Shown piece by piece: positions 1-9,171 of a stretch of DNA of 64,000 bases. Within the stretch, counting starts at the first letter, position 1, and each line of letters opens with the position of its first letter. This stretch comes from Archaeoglobi archaeon JdFR-42 (GTDB lineage: Archaea > Halobacteriota > Archaeoglobi > Archaeoglobales > JdFR-42): positions 4,747-68,746 of the forward strand of contig MTND01000022.1 in NCBI GenBank assembly GCA_002010305.1. Reading direction: 5' to 3'. The notes beneath the pieces were generated by a model. It was not told the origin of the DNA and searched no databases. It worked only from the letters and a program-made list of their open reading frames with translations. Made by a program: the position numbers and the translations under genes.

Positions 1-1
1 G

Positions 2-805
2 TTGGATGAAATAGACAAGCTTGTGAAGAAGGGAGATGAGATCCTTTATTCACTTTCTAGGATAAATTCGGAACTTGATAGAGCTAGGGTCAGTATTATA
101 GGCATTTCCAATGACCTTAAGTTTACCGATTATCTGGATCCAAGAGTGAGGAGTTCCCTTGGGGAGGAGGAGATAGTGTTCCCTCCTTATGATGCCAGCC
201 AGTTGAGGGATATTTTAGCCCAGAGAGCAGAAAGGGCTTTTTACGATAACATTCTTGATGACTCAGTTATTCCTCTATGTGCGGCGTTGGCTGCCCAAGA
301 GCATGGTGATGCGAGAAAGGCTTTAGATTTATTGAGAGTTTCAGGAGAAATAGCTGAGAGGGAAAATGCAGATCGTGTGGAAGCATCTCATGTTAGAACA
401 GCCATAGAAAAGATTGAAAAAGATCATGTGTTTGAAGTGATACGAACCCTTCCAATCCAATCCAAACTCATTCTCTTTGGTATGGTGCTTCTGGCCAGAA
501 AAGGCCTCAGGGAGTTTACTACTGGAGAGGTATATGATGTTTATAGACATCTATGCAGAAAGCTCAGCATGGACGTTCTAACTCAGAGGAGAATTAGTGA
601 TTTAATCTCTGAACTGGATCTTTTAGGCATAGTAAATACAGTGATAGTTAGCAAAGGAAGATATGGTAGGACAAGGGAAATCACCCTCAACGTTCCAAAG
701 GAAACAGTCTCTGGAGTGGTTTTGGATGATTTCAGGTTAAGACAACTGGCAAAAGTTGACCTTCCCTATCAGACAAGATTGGATGGGATTACAACACTCA
801 TCTGA
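2..805 (+). CDS. cdc6: Orc1/Cdc6 replication initiator, C-terminal part (5' end outside window)
   Basis: Orc1/Cdc6 proteins are AAA+ initiators that bind the archaeal origin and help load the MCM helicase. The visible 267 codons begin within the Walker B motif (LDEID), so the Walker A part lies before the window. A sensor-1-like stretch (IIGISNDLKF) follows, then a sensor-2-like stretch (HGDARKALDLLR), and a C-terminal winged-helix region over about the last 100 residues. The end of the gene overlaps the end of the convergent signal peptidase gene by 8 bp. Archaeal origins often lie next to cdc6, so an origin may be just upstream of the window; this is inference. Confidence 0.93.
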   Translation: MDEIDKLVKKGDEILYSLSRINSELDRARVSIIGISNDLKFTDYLDPRVRSSLGEEEIVFPPYDASQLRDILAQRAERAFYDNILDDSVIPLCAALAAQEHGDARKALDLLRVSGEIAERENADRVEASHVRTAIEKIEKDHVFEVIRTLPIQSKLILFGMVLLARKGLREFTTGEVYDVYRHLCRKLSMDVLTQRRISDLISELDLLGIVNTVIVSKGRYGRTREITLNVPKETVSGVVLDDFRLRQLAKVDLPYQTRLDGITTLI

Positions 806-1301
806 AGATTAACCGAACGTAGCCAACGTAAGGTATTCGGAGTTTTGCAACTCCAATTATCCACTCGGGCTTCACAGGATATGAAATTAAAGGCTGGTCT
901 GGTAAATGGTTTGCATCCCCTTTAGTGATATATCCAGAATTTGGAGCTGGCTTTCCATTAGGCATGGGATCCCCTTTCTCGATCCAGTACATAGCTCTAT
1001 GGATGACCGGAGTAATTCCTTTCATCCCATTGGGTCTATATACAATCACATCTCCATAATCACCAAAGCTTCGATACCCTTCCTCTTTACCCTCTTCATA
1101 AGTAGTGATGTCCGTCCTTTTACTTCCGACCAGCAATATCACATCTCCAACATTGATGTGAGGTGTCATACTTCCGGACTGGACAGCCACCATGAAGGGC
1201 CACGCTCCTGTGAGGGCAACCCCAAGGATTAATATAATGGCAACAATAACTAAAGAAGAGATAATGTCTTTAATGATACCTGAAAGCTGGGACCCTGACA
1301 T
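798..1301 (-). CDS. Signal peptidase I, archaeal/ER (Sec11) type
   Basis: This membrane-bound serine protease removes signal peptides from secreted proteins. An N-terminal membrane helix (SSLVIVAIILILGVAL) is followed by the catalytic serine box (QSGSMTPHINVGD). The second catalytic residue is a histidine (VIHRAMYW) instead of the bacterial lysine, as in Sec11-type enzymes, and the TKGDAN box supplies the conserved aspartate. I chose the start at 1301 (MSGSQLSG), giving 167 residues, because a TATA-like sequence on the minus strand at about 1338-1347 would put the transcript start just before it. An in-frame ATG at 1340 would overlap that TATA box and is less likely. The gene is divergent from DP1. 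Confidence 0.88.
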   Translation of the reverse strand: MSGSQLSGIIKDIISSLVIVAIILILGVALTGAWPFMVAVQSGSMTPHINVGDVILLVGSKRTDITTYEEGKEEGYRSFGDYGDVIVYRPNGMKGITPVIHRAMYWIEKGDPMPNGKPAPNSGYITKGDANHLPDQPLISYPVKPEWIIGVAKLRIPYVGYVRLIFR

Positions 1302-1321
1302 GGGACGTTGGTTCGAGGAGA

Positions 1322-1356
1322 TGGTATTTAAAGATTTCATATAAAAAGTGGAGGAG
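1322..1356. promoter_or_regulatory. Divergent promoter region between signal peptidase and DP1
   Basis: On the plus strand TATTTAAAGA at about 1325-1334 lies 25-30 bases before the DP1 start, and GGAGGAG at 1350-1356 is its ribosome-binding site. On the minus strand CTTTTTATATG at about 1338-1348 could serve the signal peptidase gene. The assignment rests on position and archaeal TATA consensus only. Confidence 0.4.
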
Positions 1357-1358
1357 TA

Positions 1359-2777
1359 ATGGATCAGGGAATGAATATGAATCAGATGTATGTCAGGGAA
1401 ATAATAAGTAAATTTGCAGAAGCAGGGTACAGCATCCACCCCAAAGCTCTGGAAGCCTTTAAACAGGTTCATGACGTAGATACTGTAATAAAAGATTTGT
1501 GTGAGAGAGTAAACGGGCCGGTGATTCATTATGAAGATGTTCTGAAATGTGTCACCAACCATGAGCCATCTATAAAAGTACTTCGGGACGTGTCTGGCAA
1601 TTCATGTTGTGAGGGCGAAGTGACTGATTTTGTTGCGTTTTTCAATTCAAGATATAATAAACTGGCTAGAATACTGAAAAAGAGGATGTCTTCAATTCAG
1701 ATAGGATCCATTCAGAGGATGCGAAATCACAGACGGATCGAAATAATAGGAATGGTGAATGACATAAGGGAAAGTTCCAGTGGCCATAAGCTTCTTGAGC
1801 TTGAAGATCCCAGTGGTGTTGTAACTGCTGCCGTTTTGAAAAATTCCCCTCCCTTCAGAGAAGCTGAAAGATTATTACCGGATGAAGTGATCGGAATACG
1901 AGGCACCCTATCCAGAGACTCTCTGGTGATTGTTGAGGAAATACTCTTTCCTGAGATACCTATGAGACAGGAAACCCGGAAGAGAATCGATACGGGTATA
2001 ATTTTTACATCTGATGTGCATATGGGTAGTAATACTTTCCTGAATGATGTGTGGGACAGGTTCATAATGTGGATCAATGAGGAGATTGGAGGTGAGAAAC
2101 ATCAGGCACTTGCCCGGAGTGTGGAATACATGGTTGTAGCTGGGGATTTAGTAGATGGAGTGGGAGTTTATCCCAACCAGGATAAAGAGCTGGCGATACC
2201 TGATGTATATGAGCAATATGAAAAGGTAGCAGAAGAACTCGACCGGATCCCGAAAAGGGTGAAAATTATTGTCTCTCCTGGAAATCACGATGCCGTCAGA
2301 CAAGCCGAGCCTCAGCCTGTTTTACCAAAAGAGATCCAATCTCTGTTCTCAAATAATGTGTATTTTGTTGGTAACCCCAGTTATGTTGACATCTTGGGTC
2401 TTAAGGTGTTGATTTACCATGGACGATCTTTGGATGACATCATAACTCACATCCCTGGATTTGGGTATGAAGAGCCTCAAAAGCCGATGGTGGAGCTCCT
2501 CAGAAAAAGGCACTTAGGTCCTATGTATGGGAGTAGAACTCTCATAGCTCCGGAAAATGAAGATTATTTAGTTATAGATGATATCCCAGATGTACTCCAC
2601 TGCGGTCATGTCCATACTTTCGGACACACTGTTTATAAAGGAGTCCTTGCCCTGAACACTGGGACTTGGCAGAGCCAGACAGAATTCCAGAAAAAGATGA
2701 ATCTGAATCCCATGCCTGGCAATCTTGCGGTGTACAATCCATCTAAAGGCCTTGTACGATTGAGGTTCTATCAGTGA
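1359..2777 (+). CDS. dp1: DNA polymerase D small subunit DP1 (3'-5' exonuclease)
   Basis: DP1 is the proofreading subunit of the replicative D-family polymerase found in Euryarchaeota and some other archaea, where it partners DP2. The 472-residue protein has an N-terminal helical region, an OB-fold-like middle (HRRIEIIGMVNDI) and a C-terminal calcineurin-like metallophosphatase domain. The metal-binding motifs appear in order: FTSDVHMGS near residue 215, AGDLVDG near 260, SPGNHD near 306 and CGHVHTFGH near 414. It has a good ribosome-binding site, GGAGGAG. DP2 is not in the window. A DP1 gene close to cdc6 recalls the clustering of replication genes near the origin in other Euryarchaeota. Confidence 0.95.
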   Translation: MDQGMNMNQMYVREIISKFAEAGYSIHPKALEAFKQVHDVDTVIKDLCERVNGPVIHYEDVLKCVTNHEPSIKVLRDVSGNSCCEGEVTDFVAFFNSRYNKLARILKKRMSSIQIGSIQRMRNHRRIEIIGMVNDIRESSSGHKLLELEDPSGVVTAAVLKNSPPFREAERLLPDEVIGIRGTLSRDSLVIVEEILFPEIPMRQETRKRIDTGIIFTSDVHMGSNTFLNDVWDRFIMWINEEIGGEKHQALARSVEYMVVAGDLVDGVGVYPNQDKELAIPDVYEQYEKVAEELDRIPKRVKIIVSPGNHDAVRQAEPQPVLPKEIQSLFSNNVYFVGNPSYVDILGLKVLIYHGRSLDDIITHIPGFGYEEPQKPMVELLRKRHLGPMYGSRTLIAPENEDYLVIDDIPDVLHCGHVHTFGHTVYKGVLALNTGTWQSQTEFQKKMNLNPMPGNLAVYNPSKGLVRLRFYQ

Positions 2778-2815
2778 AGTTATGAGTTGTAAAGCTTTAG
2801 CTACTCCTTTTTAAT

Positions 2816-2998
2816 TCATATATTTAAAGGCATCTGGGGAAGTGGACCTGGATTTGCCTCCTTCAAATAACCTTCAAATAGTATCCTGAAGTTAACCCTT
2901 CGTTTATTTCTTCTTTCGAGTTCCTCAAGTAAATGGATAACCAAAATGTGTAAAGCGCTTACAGGATGACCGATAGAGCCATTACTATACTGGGACAT
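2816..2998 (-). CDS. Possible small protein, function unknown
   Basis: An open frame of 60 codons lies downstream of egsA on the same strand. Its middle is helical and charged (LLEELERRNKRRVNFRIL). I see no good ribosome-binding site. A competing 32-codon frame starts with ATG at 2966 on the plus strand (MTDRAITILGHQ) and runs to 3064, so only one of the two is likely to be real. I recognise no family in either. Confidence 0.28.
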   Translation of the reverse strand: MSQYSNGSIGHPVSALHILVIHLLEELERRNKRRVNFRILFEGYLKEANPGPLPQMPLNI

Positions 2999-3060
2999 CA
3001 GTTAAAGGATGCCATGGAAGGAGAGGCCAATCTCTTCAATAGAGGTCTAAAATTAAAGAA

Positions 3061-4128
3061 CTAAGCAACTCTGGTTTTTTCAAGAGCAATCTCGAAATCC
3101 TCTCTGGTTGGATCAACATCTTCAAGTATTGTATATCTTTTTTTTCTAATCTTTTTTGCGTATTCCAGTGCCTCCACTACCTGAGTTTTTGCAAGACCAA
3201 TCTCCTTTGCAGTTGTTGGGGCCCGTATACTTTCGAGAGATTTCTTAATCAGCTCCCAGTCTCCAATTCCATATGCTTTTTCGTGCAGGTACTCTATAAT
3301 GATGGTACCAATGGCAACCTGTTCTCCATGCAATCCCGTTCCGTATCCGAGATAATCCAGAGCGTGACTGAATTTATGTTCTGCTCCACTAACTGGTCTA
3401 CTGTTTCCAACAATCGAAATTGTAACCCCACTCAATACCAGACCTTTGGCCAGCAATTCCAGATGATAGGGATTTTTTAAATCCAGATTTTCCGCTTCTC
3501 GAAGCAAAAGCTGGGCTGGCATTAGGGCCATTGAAGCAGCTACTTCGTTATATTCTTCATCCTTCAAATCCTTCCCCAGTTGCCAGTCTTTCACCGCAGT
3601 TATATTAGAGATCAGATCTCCATAACCACTTCGTATCAACTGTATGGGACTGTTTCGTATGACTGTGATGTCAGCCAGAACTGCAGCAGGAGGGTTAGTG
3701 GATATAGATACCGGCCGCCCCTCTTCTTTAAAACTCGCCACAGGTGATGCCAATCCATCGTGGGATACTGTCGAAGGAATACTGATGAATGGGGCATCTA
3801 TATCTGCTGCAACAACTTTGGCGACATCTAGGACTCTACCCCCTCCCACACCAACTACACAGTCAATTTCATCGAAACCAATGTCGAATTCAATCCGTCT
3901 AACCTCTTCTACCCTTGGTTTGGCTACAAATATAGTTTTGGCGAGTAAATCTCCAAGCCTCTCTTCCGTCTTTTTACCGGCAGTTTTATAAACGTGTTTC
4001 CCGGTCAACATCAGAACTGATGAACGTCCCAAGGCTTCAACAGAACTTCTGGTCTTCTTTCGAGCTCCTTCTGAGACCTCTATGATTCTTGGCATTCCAA
4101 CACTTTTTATATAATCTACTCTTTTCAA
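3061..4128 (-). CDS. egsA: sn-glycerol-1-phosphate dehydrogenase
   Basis: The enzyme reduces dihydroxyacetone phosphate to sn-glycerol 1-phosphate, the backbone of archaeal ether lipids, using NAD(P)H. The 355-residue protein shows the nucleotide-binding glycine motif GVGGGRVLDVAK near residue 94 and the family motif STVSHDGLASP. The metal-binding and substrate region is GAEHKFSHALD near 248 and LHGEQVAIGT near 268. The length is normal for the family. The start is TTG, supported by a GGAGG eight bases upstream. A short frame on the same strand (4132-4227) ends four bases before it. Confidence 0.95.
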   Translation of the reverse strand: MKRVDYIKSVGMPRIIEVSEGARKKTRSSVEALGRSSVLMLTGKHVYKTAGKKTEERLGDLLAKTIFVAKPRVEEVRRIEFDIGFDEIDCVVGVGGGRVLDVAKVVAADIDAPFISIPSTVSHDGLASPVASFKEEGRPVSISTNPPAAVLADITVIRNSPIQLIRSGYGDLISNITAVKDWQLGKDLKDEEYNEVAASMALMPAQLLLREAENLDLKNPYHLELLAKGLVLSGVTISIVGNSRPVSGAEHKFSHALDYLGYGTGLHGEQVAIGTIIIEYLHEKAYGIGDWELIKKSLESIRAPTTAKEIGLAKTQVVEALEYAKKIRKKRYTILEDVDPTREDFEIALEKTRVA

Positions 4129-4131
4129 AGA

Positions 4132-4227
4132 TCATACCTCCTCGACGTCATGAATCACTAGATCCAGTTCATCAGGTTCATCTCTTAACCCCATCCACTT
4201 AATATTTTTGTCACCATTAGGGGACAA
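4132..4227 (-). CDS. Possible 31-residue peptide upstream of egsA
   Basis: Reading the minus strand just upstream of egsA gives a clean acidic frame ending DELDLVIHDVEEV before a TGA, four bases from the egsA start codon. A TTG at 4227 gives 31 residues and an internal ATG at 4194 gives 20. The egsA ribosome-binding site lies inside its last codons, so the two could be translationally coupled. It could also be the 3' remnant of a lost gene. No family is recognised. Confidence 0.28.
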   Translation of the reverse strand: MSPNGDKNIKWMGLRDEPDELDLVIHDVEEV

Positions 4228-4579
4228 TTTGTAAATTTTTCAATTTTCTTCGAAATCAAGAATACTTCTTTTGTTAAATCATCTGGTTAGAATAATAGGG
4301 TATAAAAGTTCTACCAGAACGATATCATCATTATCGTCCCAAAATAATCAATAAGCTGGATTTCCTATCTGCTGAGTATTTTCAACCATCTCTTTTTTCA
4401 AATCTCTTTTTAAAGATAGTCGATTTAACTTATTTGTTCAGACAAGAATAAACATAGATGCCATATCTTCTTTTCTGATTAGTTGGAATTGGTAAAACAA
4501 CCCTAGTAGGATAAGCTTAAAACTATAAAAGGGATTGTAATCATCCACACCAATCGTGGTCCAGTTTATAAGACCTCGT
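4228..4579. other. Intergenic region without a recognisable gene
   Basis: About 350 AT-rich bases lie between the egsA region and the ZIP transporter gene, which ends at 4580. Both flanking genes are on the minus strand, so this should hold the egsA promoter. Several A/T runs could act as TATA boxes, but none stands out, and no frame looks coding on either strand. Confidence 0.4.
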
Positions 4580-5314
4580 TCAATCCAGTATTTTCAGACC
4601 CAGCATTATCAGAATGCCAAAGATGAAAAAAAGAAAACTAGCACCACCCCTCACAAGACTGGTCTCTTTCCGTATTTCCGGAATGAGATCTGATGCTGCT
4701 ATATAAATAAATCCTCCAGCAGTAAAGGGTATGAGGAGGGATGCGAATTCAGGATAACCGGCTAATAAAAACCCGACAACCCCTCCAGCAATGGATGTCA
4801 TAGCGGTTATAAAATTCAAACTCAATGCTGTGAGCTTCTTGAAGCCTCCATACACAAGCACACCAAAATCTCCAATCTCTTGGGGAATCTCATGAAGCGC
4901 CACAGCAATTGTTGTTGTCACTCCGAGAGGGATACTAGTGACAAAGCTGGCAGCAATGGCAAGTCCATCTAAAAAATTGTGGACTGAATCTCCAAAAAGG
5001 TTCATGTAGGCGAAGGAATGTACTTTACAATCTCCGTCATGGCAATGACGCCAGTGAAGGATTTTCTCCACCAAAAAAAAAGATATGAATCCAATAAGAA
5101 TATAAGAATATATATTAGAGCCCTGAAAGTTTTCAACAGCTTCGGGAATCAAGTGGAGGAATGCCCCTCCCATTAAAGCTCCCGCCGAAAAGGACACCAG
5201 TAACAGAAGGATTTTTCCCAATAATTTATCACTCATTGCCAGAGTTATCACGCCTATAAGGGATATCAGACTGATAACCAGAGTACTGGCAAATATATAA
5301 GTAAATGTCTCCAC
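4580..5314 (-). CDS. ZIP-family divalent metal transporter
   Basis: ZIP proteins move zinc, iron or similar metals into the cytoplasm. The 244-residue protein has about eight predicted membrane helices. The ZIP signature residues are visible: HNFLDGLAIAASF near residue 111 and HEIPQEIGDF near 138. The loop between the third and fourth helices carries a short His/Cys stretch (HWRHCHDGDCKVH) that probably binds metal. The length is normal. It is a single gene on the minus strand, upstream of a lipid-kinase-like gene. The substrate metal cannot be told from the sequence. Confidence 0.9.
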   Translation of the reverse strand: METFTYIFASTLVISLISLIGVITLAMSDKLLGKILLLLVSFSAGALMGGAFLHLIPEAVENFQGSNIYSYILIGFISFFLVEKILHWRHCHDGDCKVHSFAYMNLFGDSVHNFLDGLAIAASFVTSIPLGVTTTIAVALHEIPQEIGDFGVLVYGGFKKLTALSLNFITAMTSIAGGVVGFLLAGYPEFASLLIPFTAGGFIYIAASDLIPEIRKETSLVRGGASFLFFIFGILIMLGLKILD

Positions 5315-5412
5315 ATGGGTTTTGATGGTATATTCACTATTTAATTTTTTACCTCGTCTTGATCCAAGAGGAAAGAAACAACTCCTACAACAATATTTGT
5401 GAACCTTTTAAG

Positions 5413-5970
5413 TCATAATCTCAGAAACGAAAGAAAGTACATTGTCAAACCAGATCCAACAGGGATAGCAATGTTATCATTGATGTACAATCCTTTTAGT
5501 TTGATGGGAAAAGCATCGACCAGTGAAGCGGCAACACTTCCAGCCAGAATTACCATAACGGAAAGATTCAGATCAAGGGTGTTATTGAGTAAAATCCCTG
5601 TTATCACACAGCTTGCTAGCATGGGTAATAGACCATGTGAATACATTCTTTTGGTAATCCCGGCAACTGTATCTCCAACAGTCAACATTAACACAGCAAT
5701 GAGGGCAATATTACTTGGAAAGAGAATTGTGACGATAAAAATTCCGATTAAAAAGTAAATATGACCTCCCAAACCCCTATACTCGAAGTCTCTCATTAAA
5801 ATATCCGGATAGCTAACATATCCCTGTAACCTCATGATATCCAGTACGAGGAAAAATAAAAGCCCGAATAAAAGGATGAAAATGAAAACATCTCTTGGAA
5901 ACAGCATATATGCTGGGATATATCCTAACCCAAGAATATGGATGCCTTTACGAGCCAGCTCTTCCCTCAT
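5413..5970 (-). CDS. Dolichol/diacylglycerol kinase-like CTP-dependent membrane enzyme
   Basis: The 185-residue protein is very hydrophobic, with about six predicted membrane segments. It carries GDTVAGI near residue 99 and a C-terminal DNIAIPVGSG, which resemble the CTP-using polyprenol/diacylglycerol kinase and cytidylyltransferase superfamily (SEC59/DGK1/CdsA-like). A role in polyprenol phosphate or ether-lipid metabolism is likely; the exact substrate is not shown. Its ATG overlaps the glyS stop codon (TAATG), so it is cotranscribed with glyS. Confidence 0.7.
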   Translation of the reverse strand: MREELARKGIHILGLGYIPAYMLFPRDVFIFILLFGLLFFLVLDIMRLQGYVSYPDILMRDFEYRGLGGHIYFLIGIFIVTILFPSNIALIAVLMLTVGDTVAGITKRMYSHGLLPMLASCVITGILLNNTLDLNLSVMVILAGSVAASLVDAFPIKLKGLYINDNIAIPVGSGLTMYFLSFLRL

Positions 5971-7667
5971 TATCGAACAATCTCTCCGAGCTCTTCAAAA
6001 GCTTTTTCAGGTTTTAACGAGAGCAATTCTTTTAAATCCACCACAAGGTCATCCACAGGCACTCGAATTTGACGAGTGGTATCTCTCTCCCGGATGGTTA
6101 CAGTGTTGTTTCTGAGAGTATCATAATCTACTGTGACACAGAATGGGGTACCTATTTCGTCAAATCTTCTGTACCTTCGACCTATGCTACCACTCTCATC
6201 GATTTCAGCCAAAATGCCATTAATTCTCAGGTTCGTATTGATATCTTTGGCAACATCCATTAACTCTTTTTTAGAGAGGAGGGGTAGCACTCCTACTTGT
6301 ATAGGTGCCACATATCCAGGTAAATGCAGTACGTTTCTCTTCTCTCCGTCCACTTCATCTTCATCAAAGGAATGTTCTAGGATGGTGTAAAAGATTCTAT
6401 CTATACCAAATGATGGCTCTATCACATGAGGGATTATTCTCTCCCCAGTTATCTCCTCTTCTACTTCTTTAATCTCATACATATCTTCAGACAGGGTTAT
6501 CTTCTCCCCTCCGATGTTAATACTCACCTTTCCGTTAAACTCATAATTCTCCAGGGCTTTAACAATCTCTCTAACTTTATCCTTAAATTGAGGACCAATT
6601 ATATTCATTTTTGGGATAATCTTCTTCCTTCTCACTTTCATGGGTTTTTCATATTGGATAAAAATGGTCAAATCTTTCTGACTGTGTTCCATATGCTTTT
6701 TGAGGTCATAATCAGTTCTGTCGGCAATTCCAACTATTTCTATCCAGCCATAGGACGTTTTTGCCTCAGCATCCCAGCAATCTGTAGCATAATGAGCCCT
6801 CTCATCGTCTCTATGCTGTCTGAACCGCAATCGTTCCTCATCCACTCCTGCGTTAACCAGGAATTGCTTAGTCAGAACGATAAAATACCCAAGCATTTCA
6901 TGAGCGATAATCCCCTTTTCTACAGCCTCACCTGCCGTTAATGTAATCTCTTCATCAAATTTTGTTACCAGCAGGAGCTTTTCATCTCTTATTGAATCGA
7001 ACCCGGGATGTTTTTTCTCGGCAGGGTGAACAAACACTTCAGCCTCGGCCTGATTAAACTCTCTTAGACGAATAACTCCCTGACGAGGAGAAATCTCATT
7101 TCTGTAAGCTCTCCCAATTTGTACAACTCCAAAGGGAAGTTTGTTTCGGAAGAATTTAAGCAGTCTGGGAAAGTTAACGAACATCCCTTGAGCAGTCTCA
7201 GGCCTTAAATAACCCGTTTTTCTGGAGCCAGGGCCTATAGCAGTCTTGAACATAAGATTAAATTCCACAGGATGGGAAAAAGTTCCACCACACTCACATG
7301 TGACGGCATGCTCATTAAGAGCTTTTTGAATTTCTTCTGGCACCGGATCCACAGAGATCTTAGCTCTCTCTTCAATATAATGGTCAGCCCTGTATACAGC
7401 CCCACATTTGGAGCATTCAATAAGGACATCTACAAACTCTTTAACATGACCGGAAGCAACAAAAACATCTTCAAGTCCAATAGTTGGTGAATCAATCTCG
7501 TACATCCCTTCTTTTATAACAAAGTAATATCTCCATAATTCTTCGAGGTTCCGTTTCATCATGGCCCCCAGGGGACCATAGTCAAAGAAACCAGCGGAGC
7601 CCCCATATATCTCGAAAGAGCTCCATAAAAATCCTCTTCTTTTCAGCATCTCCATCAGGTCACTCAT
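5970..7667 (-). CDS. glyS: Glycyl-tRNA synthetase (homodimeric, archaeal/eukaryotic type)
   Basis: This class II synthetase charges tRNA-Gly. The 565-residue protein starts MSDLMEMLKRRGFLW and shows the family features: motif 1 region FFDYGPLGAMMKRNL, RPETAQGMFVNF, motif 2 FGVVQIGRAYRNEISPRQG and motif 3 PSFGIDRIFYTIL. The insertion contains zinc-ligand-like cysteines (IECSKCGAVY and VTCECGGTF). The C-terminal anticodon-binding domain starts with APIQVGVLPLL. The length and order are typical of archaea. A downstream membrane-enzyme gene overlaps the stop codon. Confidence 0.96.
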   Translation of the reverse strand: MSDLMEMLKRRGFLWSSFEIYGGSAGFFDYGPLGAMMKRNLEELWRYYFVIKEGMYEIDSPTIGLEDVFVASGHVKEFVDVLIECSKCGAVYRADHYIEERAKISVDPVPEEIQKALNEHAVTCECGGTFSHPVEFNLMFKTAIGPGSRKTGYLRPETAQGMFVNFPRLLKFFRNKLPFGVVQIGRAYRNEISPRQGVIRLREFNQAEAEVFVHPAEKKHPGFDSIRDEKLLLVTKFDEEITLTAGEAVEKGIIAHEMLGYFIVLTKQFLVNAGVDEERLRFRQHRDDERAHYATDCWDAEAKTSYGWIEIVGIADRTDYDLKKHMEHSQKDLTIFIQYEKPMKVRRKKIIPKMNIIGPQFKDKVREIVKALENYEFNGKVSINIGGEKITLSEDMYEIKEVEEEITGERIIPHVIEPSFGIDRIFYTILEHSFDEDEVDGEKRNVLHLPGYVAPIQVGVLPLLSKKELMDVAKDINTNLRINGILAEIDESGSIGRRYRRFDEIGTPFCVTVDYDTLRNNTVTIRERDTTRQIRVPVDDLVVDLKELLSLKPEKAFEELGEIVR

Positions 7668-7744
7668 AACACTGTCCTCCAGCGGAAGGAAAAAGGAACA
7701 AAGGGTTTATTAATTTAACCCATTTAAATGGCCATACCTATTTA

Positions 7745-8920
7745 CTAATCATTCAATCCATGCCATAAACTGCACATCAGAAGATCTTTCCCCAGAAAAT
7801 CCCCTTCTATCTCCGCCCGATATCGACAACCCCCTTTACACTCTTTTAAATACATACAATCTCTGCATTCAAGATCATTCAATGATGGAAGATAATCTTT
7901 CACAACTCTCTCCCAGCCATCTAAAAGGGACATGTCTCTGATATTTCCCACAGGTTTTTCAATGAACCCGCATTTGGCAATACTCCCATCAGGAAGAATG
8001 CTGCACAGATGGGAACCACAGGAAAGATTCTCCGTGGCTGAATGGGTCCCTTCTCCAAACCCATAGTTCTGGAATATTTTGATGGCTTTGTCCGCTGGGG
8101 GTATAAGGGAGGGATTATTCACGAGAGTACCTTTCAGGGTCAGAAAGTCCAGAGTCCACTCTTTCGCACCTAGCTCAACAACCAGTCTCTCAAGGGATGG
8201 AAATTCATTCATATTTCCACTATGGATCATGGTGGCGATTGAAACATCAAGCCATTTTCTAGCTTCTCTAATGTTTTCCACAGTTTTGTCAAAAGTATCC
8301 TTTCCTCGAATGAGTTCATGACCTGATTTCATACCATCAAGGCTGATCTGCACTTCATGCACGTATCTGGAAATCACTCTAGCCTTATTGGGAGTTAATA
8401 ATAATCCATTGGTAAGTAGAATTACCCGTACTGGGACTCTAGAGGCAACTTTCAGAATTTTCAGTATATCTGGGTGAACTAGAGGCTCTCCCCCAGTAAT
8501 AATCAGCCTAAACCCAAATTCACCAAATTCACGAATAGCTTTAGCAGCAAGCTGTATGGGAAGAGTTACAGTCTTCTCATCGCCGATATAGCAGTGACGA
8601 CATCGGAGATTACATCTCTCTGTCACGTGCAACTCCAGATATCTCAAACTTGGAATTGTAGTAATAGGAACTCTTATCTTCTCAGATGCGTCAGGCTGAA
8701 AAGAATCTTCAATACACTTCTCCTGAGATAAAAAACCAATTACTTCCTCCACCTCATTACCAAACATATCCTGCAATTCTGTCAGTTTATATCTCCCTGT
8801 GCAGTAGCTCAATAGCTCCAGTGCATCCTCATCAAGAGTGTATAACTCATCAGTTATAAAATTATACAGATATGGCTCTTCTGCCTTTCTTAGAGATGAG
8901 TTAATCAATTTAGGGTACAT
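7745..8920 (-). CDS. Radical SAM protein with PqqD-like N-terminus and SPASM domain
   Basis: The 391-residue protein has an N-terminal segment of about 80 residues resembling a PqqD-type peptide-binding domain (YNFITDELYTLDEDALELL). The radical SAM core follows, with its [4Fe-4S] motif CNLRCRHCYIG near residue 100 and IITGGEPLVHPD. The cysteine-rich SPASM region is C-terminal (CGSHLC, AKCGF, CRDCMYLKECKGGC). Such enzymes modify peptides (RiPPs) or protein side chains, or help build cofactors. The start overlaps the stop of the upstream small cysteine protein, so the two form a pair. The substrate is unknown. Confidence 0.85.
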   Translation of the reverse strand: MYPKLINSSLRKAEEPYLYNFITDELYTLDEDALELLSYCTGRYKLTELQDMFGNEVEEVIGFLSQEKCIEDSFQPDASEKIRVPITTIPSLRYLELHVTERCNLRCRHCYIGDEKTVTLPIQLAAKAIREFGEFGFRLIITGGEPLVHPDILKILKVASRVPVRVILLTNGLLLTPNKARVISRYVHEVQISLDGMKSGHELIRGKDTFDKTVENIREARKWLDVSIATMIHSGNMNEFPSLERLVVELGAKEWTLDFLTLKGTLVNNPSLIPPADKAIKIFQNYGFGEGTHSATENLSCGSHLCSILPDGSIAKCGFIEKPVGNIRDMSLLDGWERVVKDYLPSLNDLECRDCMYLKECKGGCRYRAEIEGDFLGKDLLMCSLWHGLND

Positions 8921-9171
8921 CACAAATCGTCAAGATTGATTTTCCCCTCTTCAACCATCTTTCGGCTTAATTTAAATGCATAGCACTCTAAATCCACATC
9001 ATCATCACTATAAAATTCACATTTTTTACATATCTTCTCTACAAGGATTTTTTTCATGTCGTCCTCATTACTCATATCAATCTTCAGAAAATCCCCTTCT
9101 GGGTTTAAAAGATTTTCCCCATGTACGCAGTCCCGGTAAATATTTATTGGGGATAATTCCATCCACGCCAT
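8920..9171 (-). CDS. Small cysteine-containing protein paired with the radical SAM enzyme
   Basis: The 83-residue protein starts MAWMELSP, and a longer reading to 9195 is possible. It has cysteines in an NIYRDCVHG segment and in KICKKCEFYSDD followed by LECYAFKL, with an acidic C-terminus. Its stop overlaps the start of the radical SAM/SPASM gene, so they are translated together. It could be the substrate or a partner of that enzyme, or a small metal-binding protein. I do not recognise a family. The divergent amidotransferase gene begins at the very next base. Confidence 0.6.
   Translation of the reverse strand: MAWMELSPINIYRDCVHGENLLNPEGDFLKIDMSNEDDMKKILVEKICKKCEFYSDDDVDLECYAFKLSRKMVEEGKINLDDL

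Noticed and set aside
906-1232. 108-codon plus-strand frame
   Set aside because: It lies wholly inside the signal peptidase gene on the other strand, whose motifs are clear.
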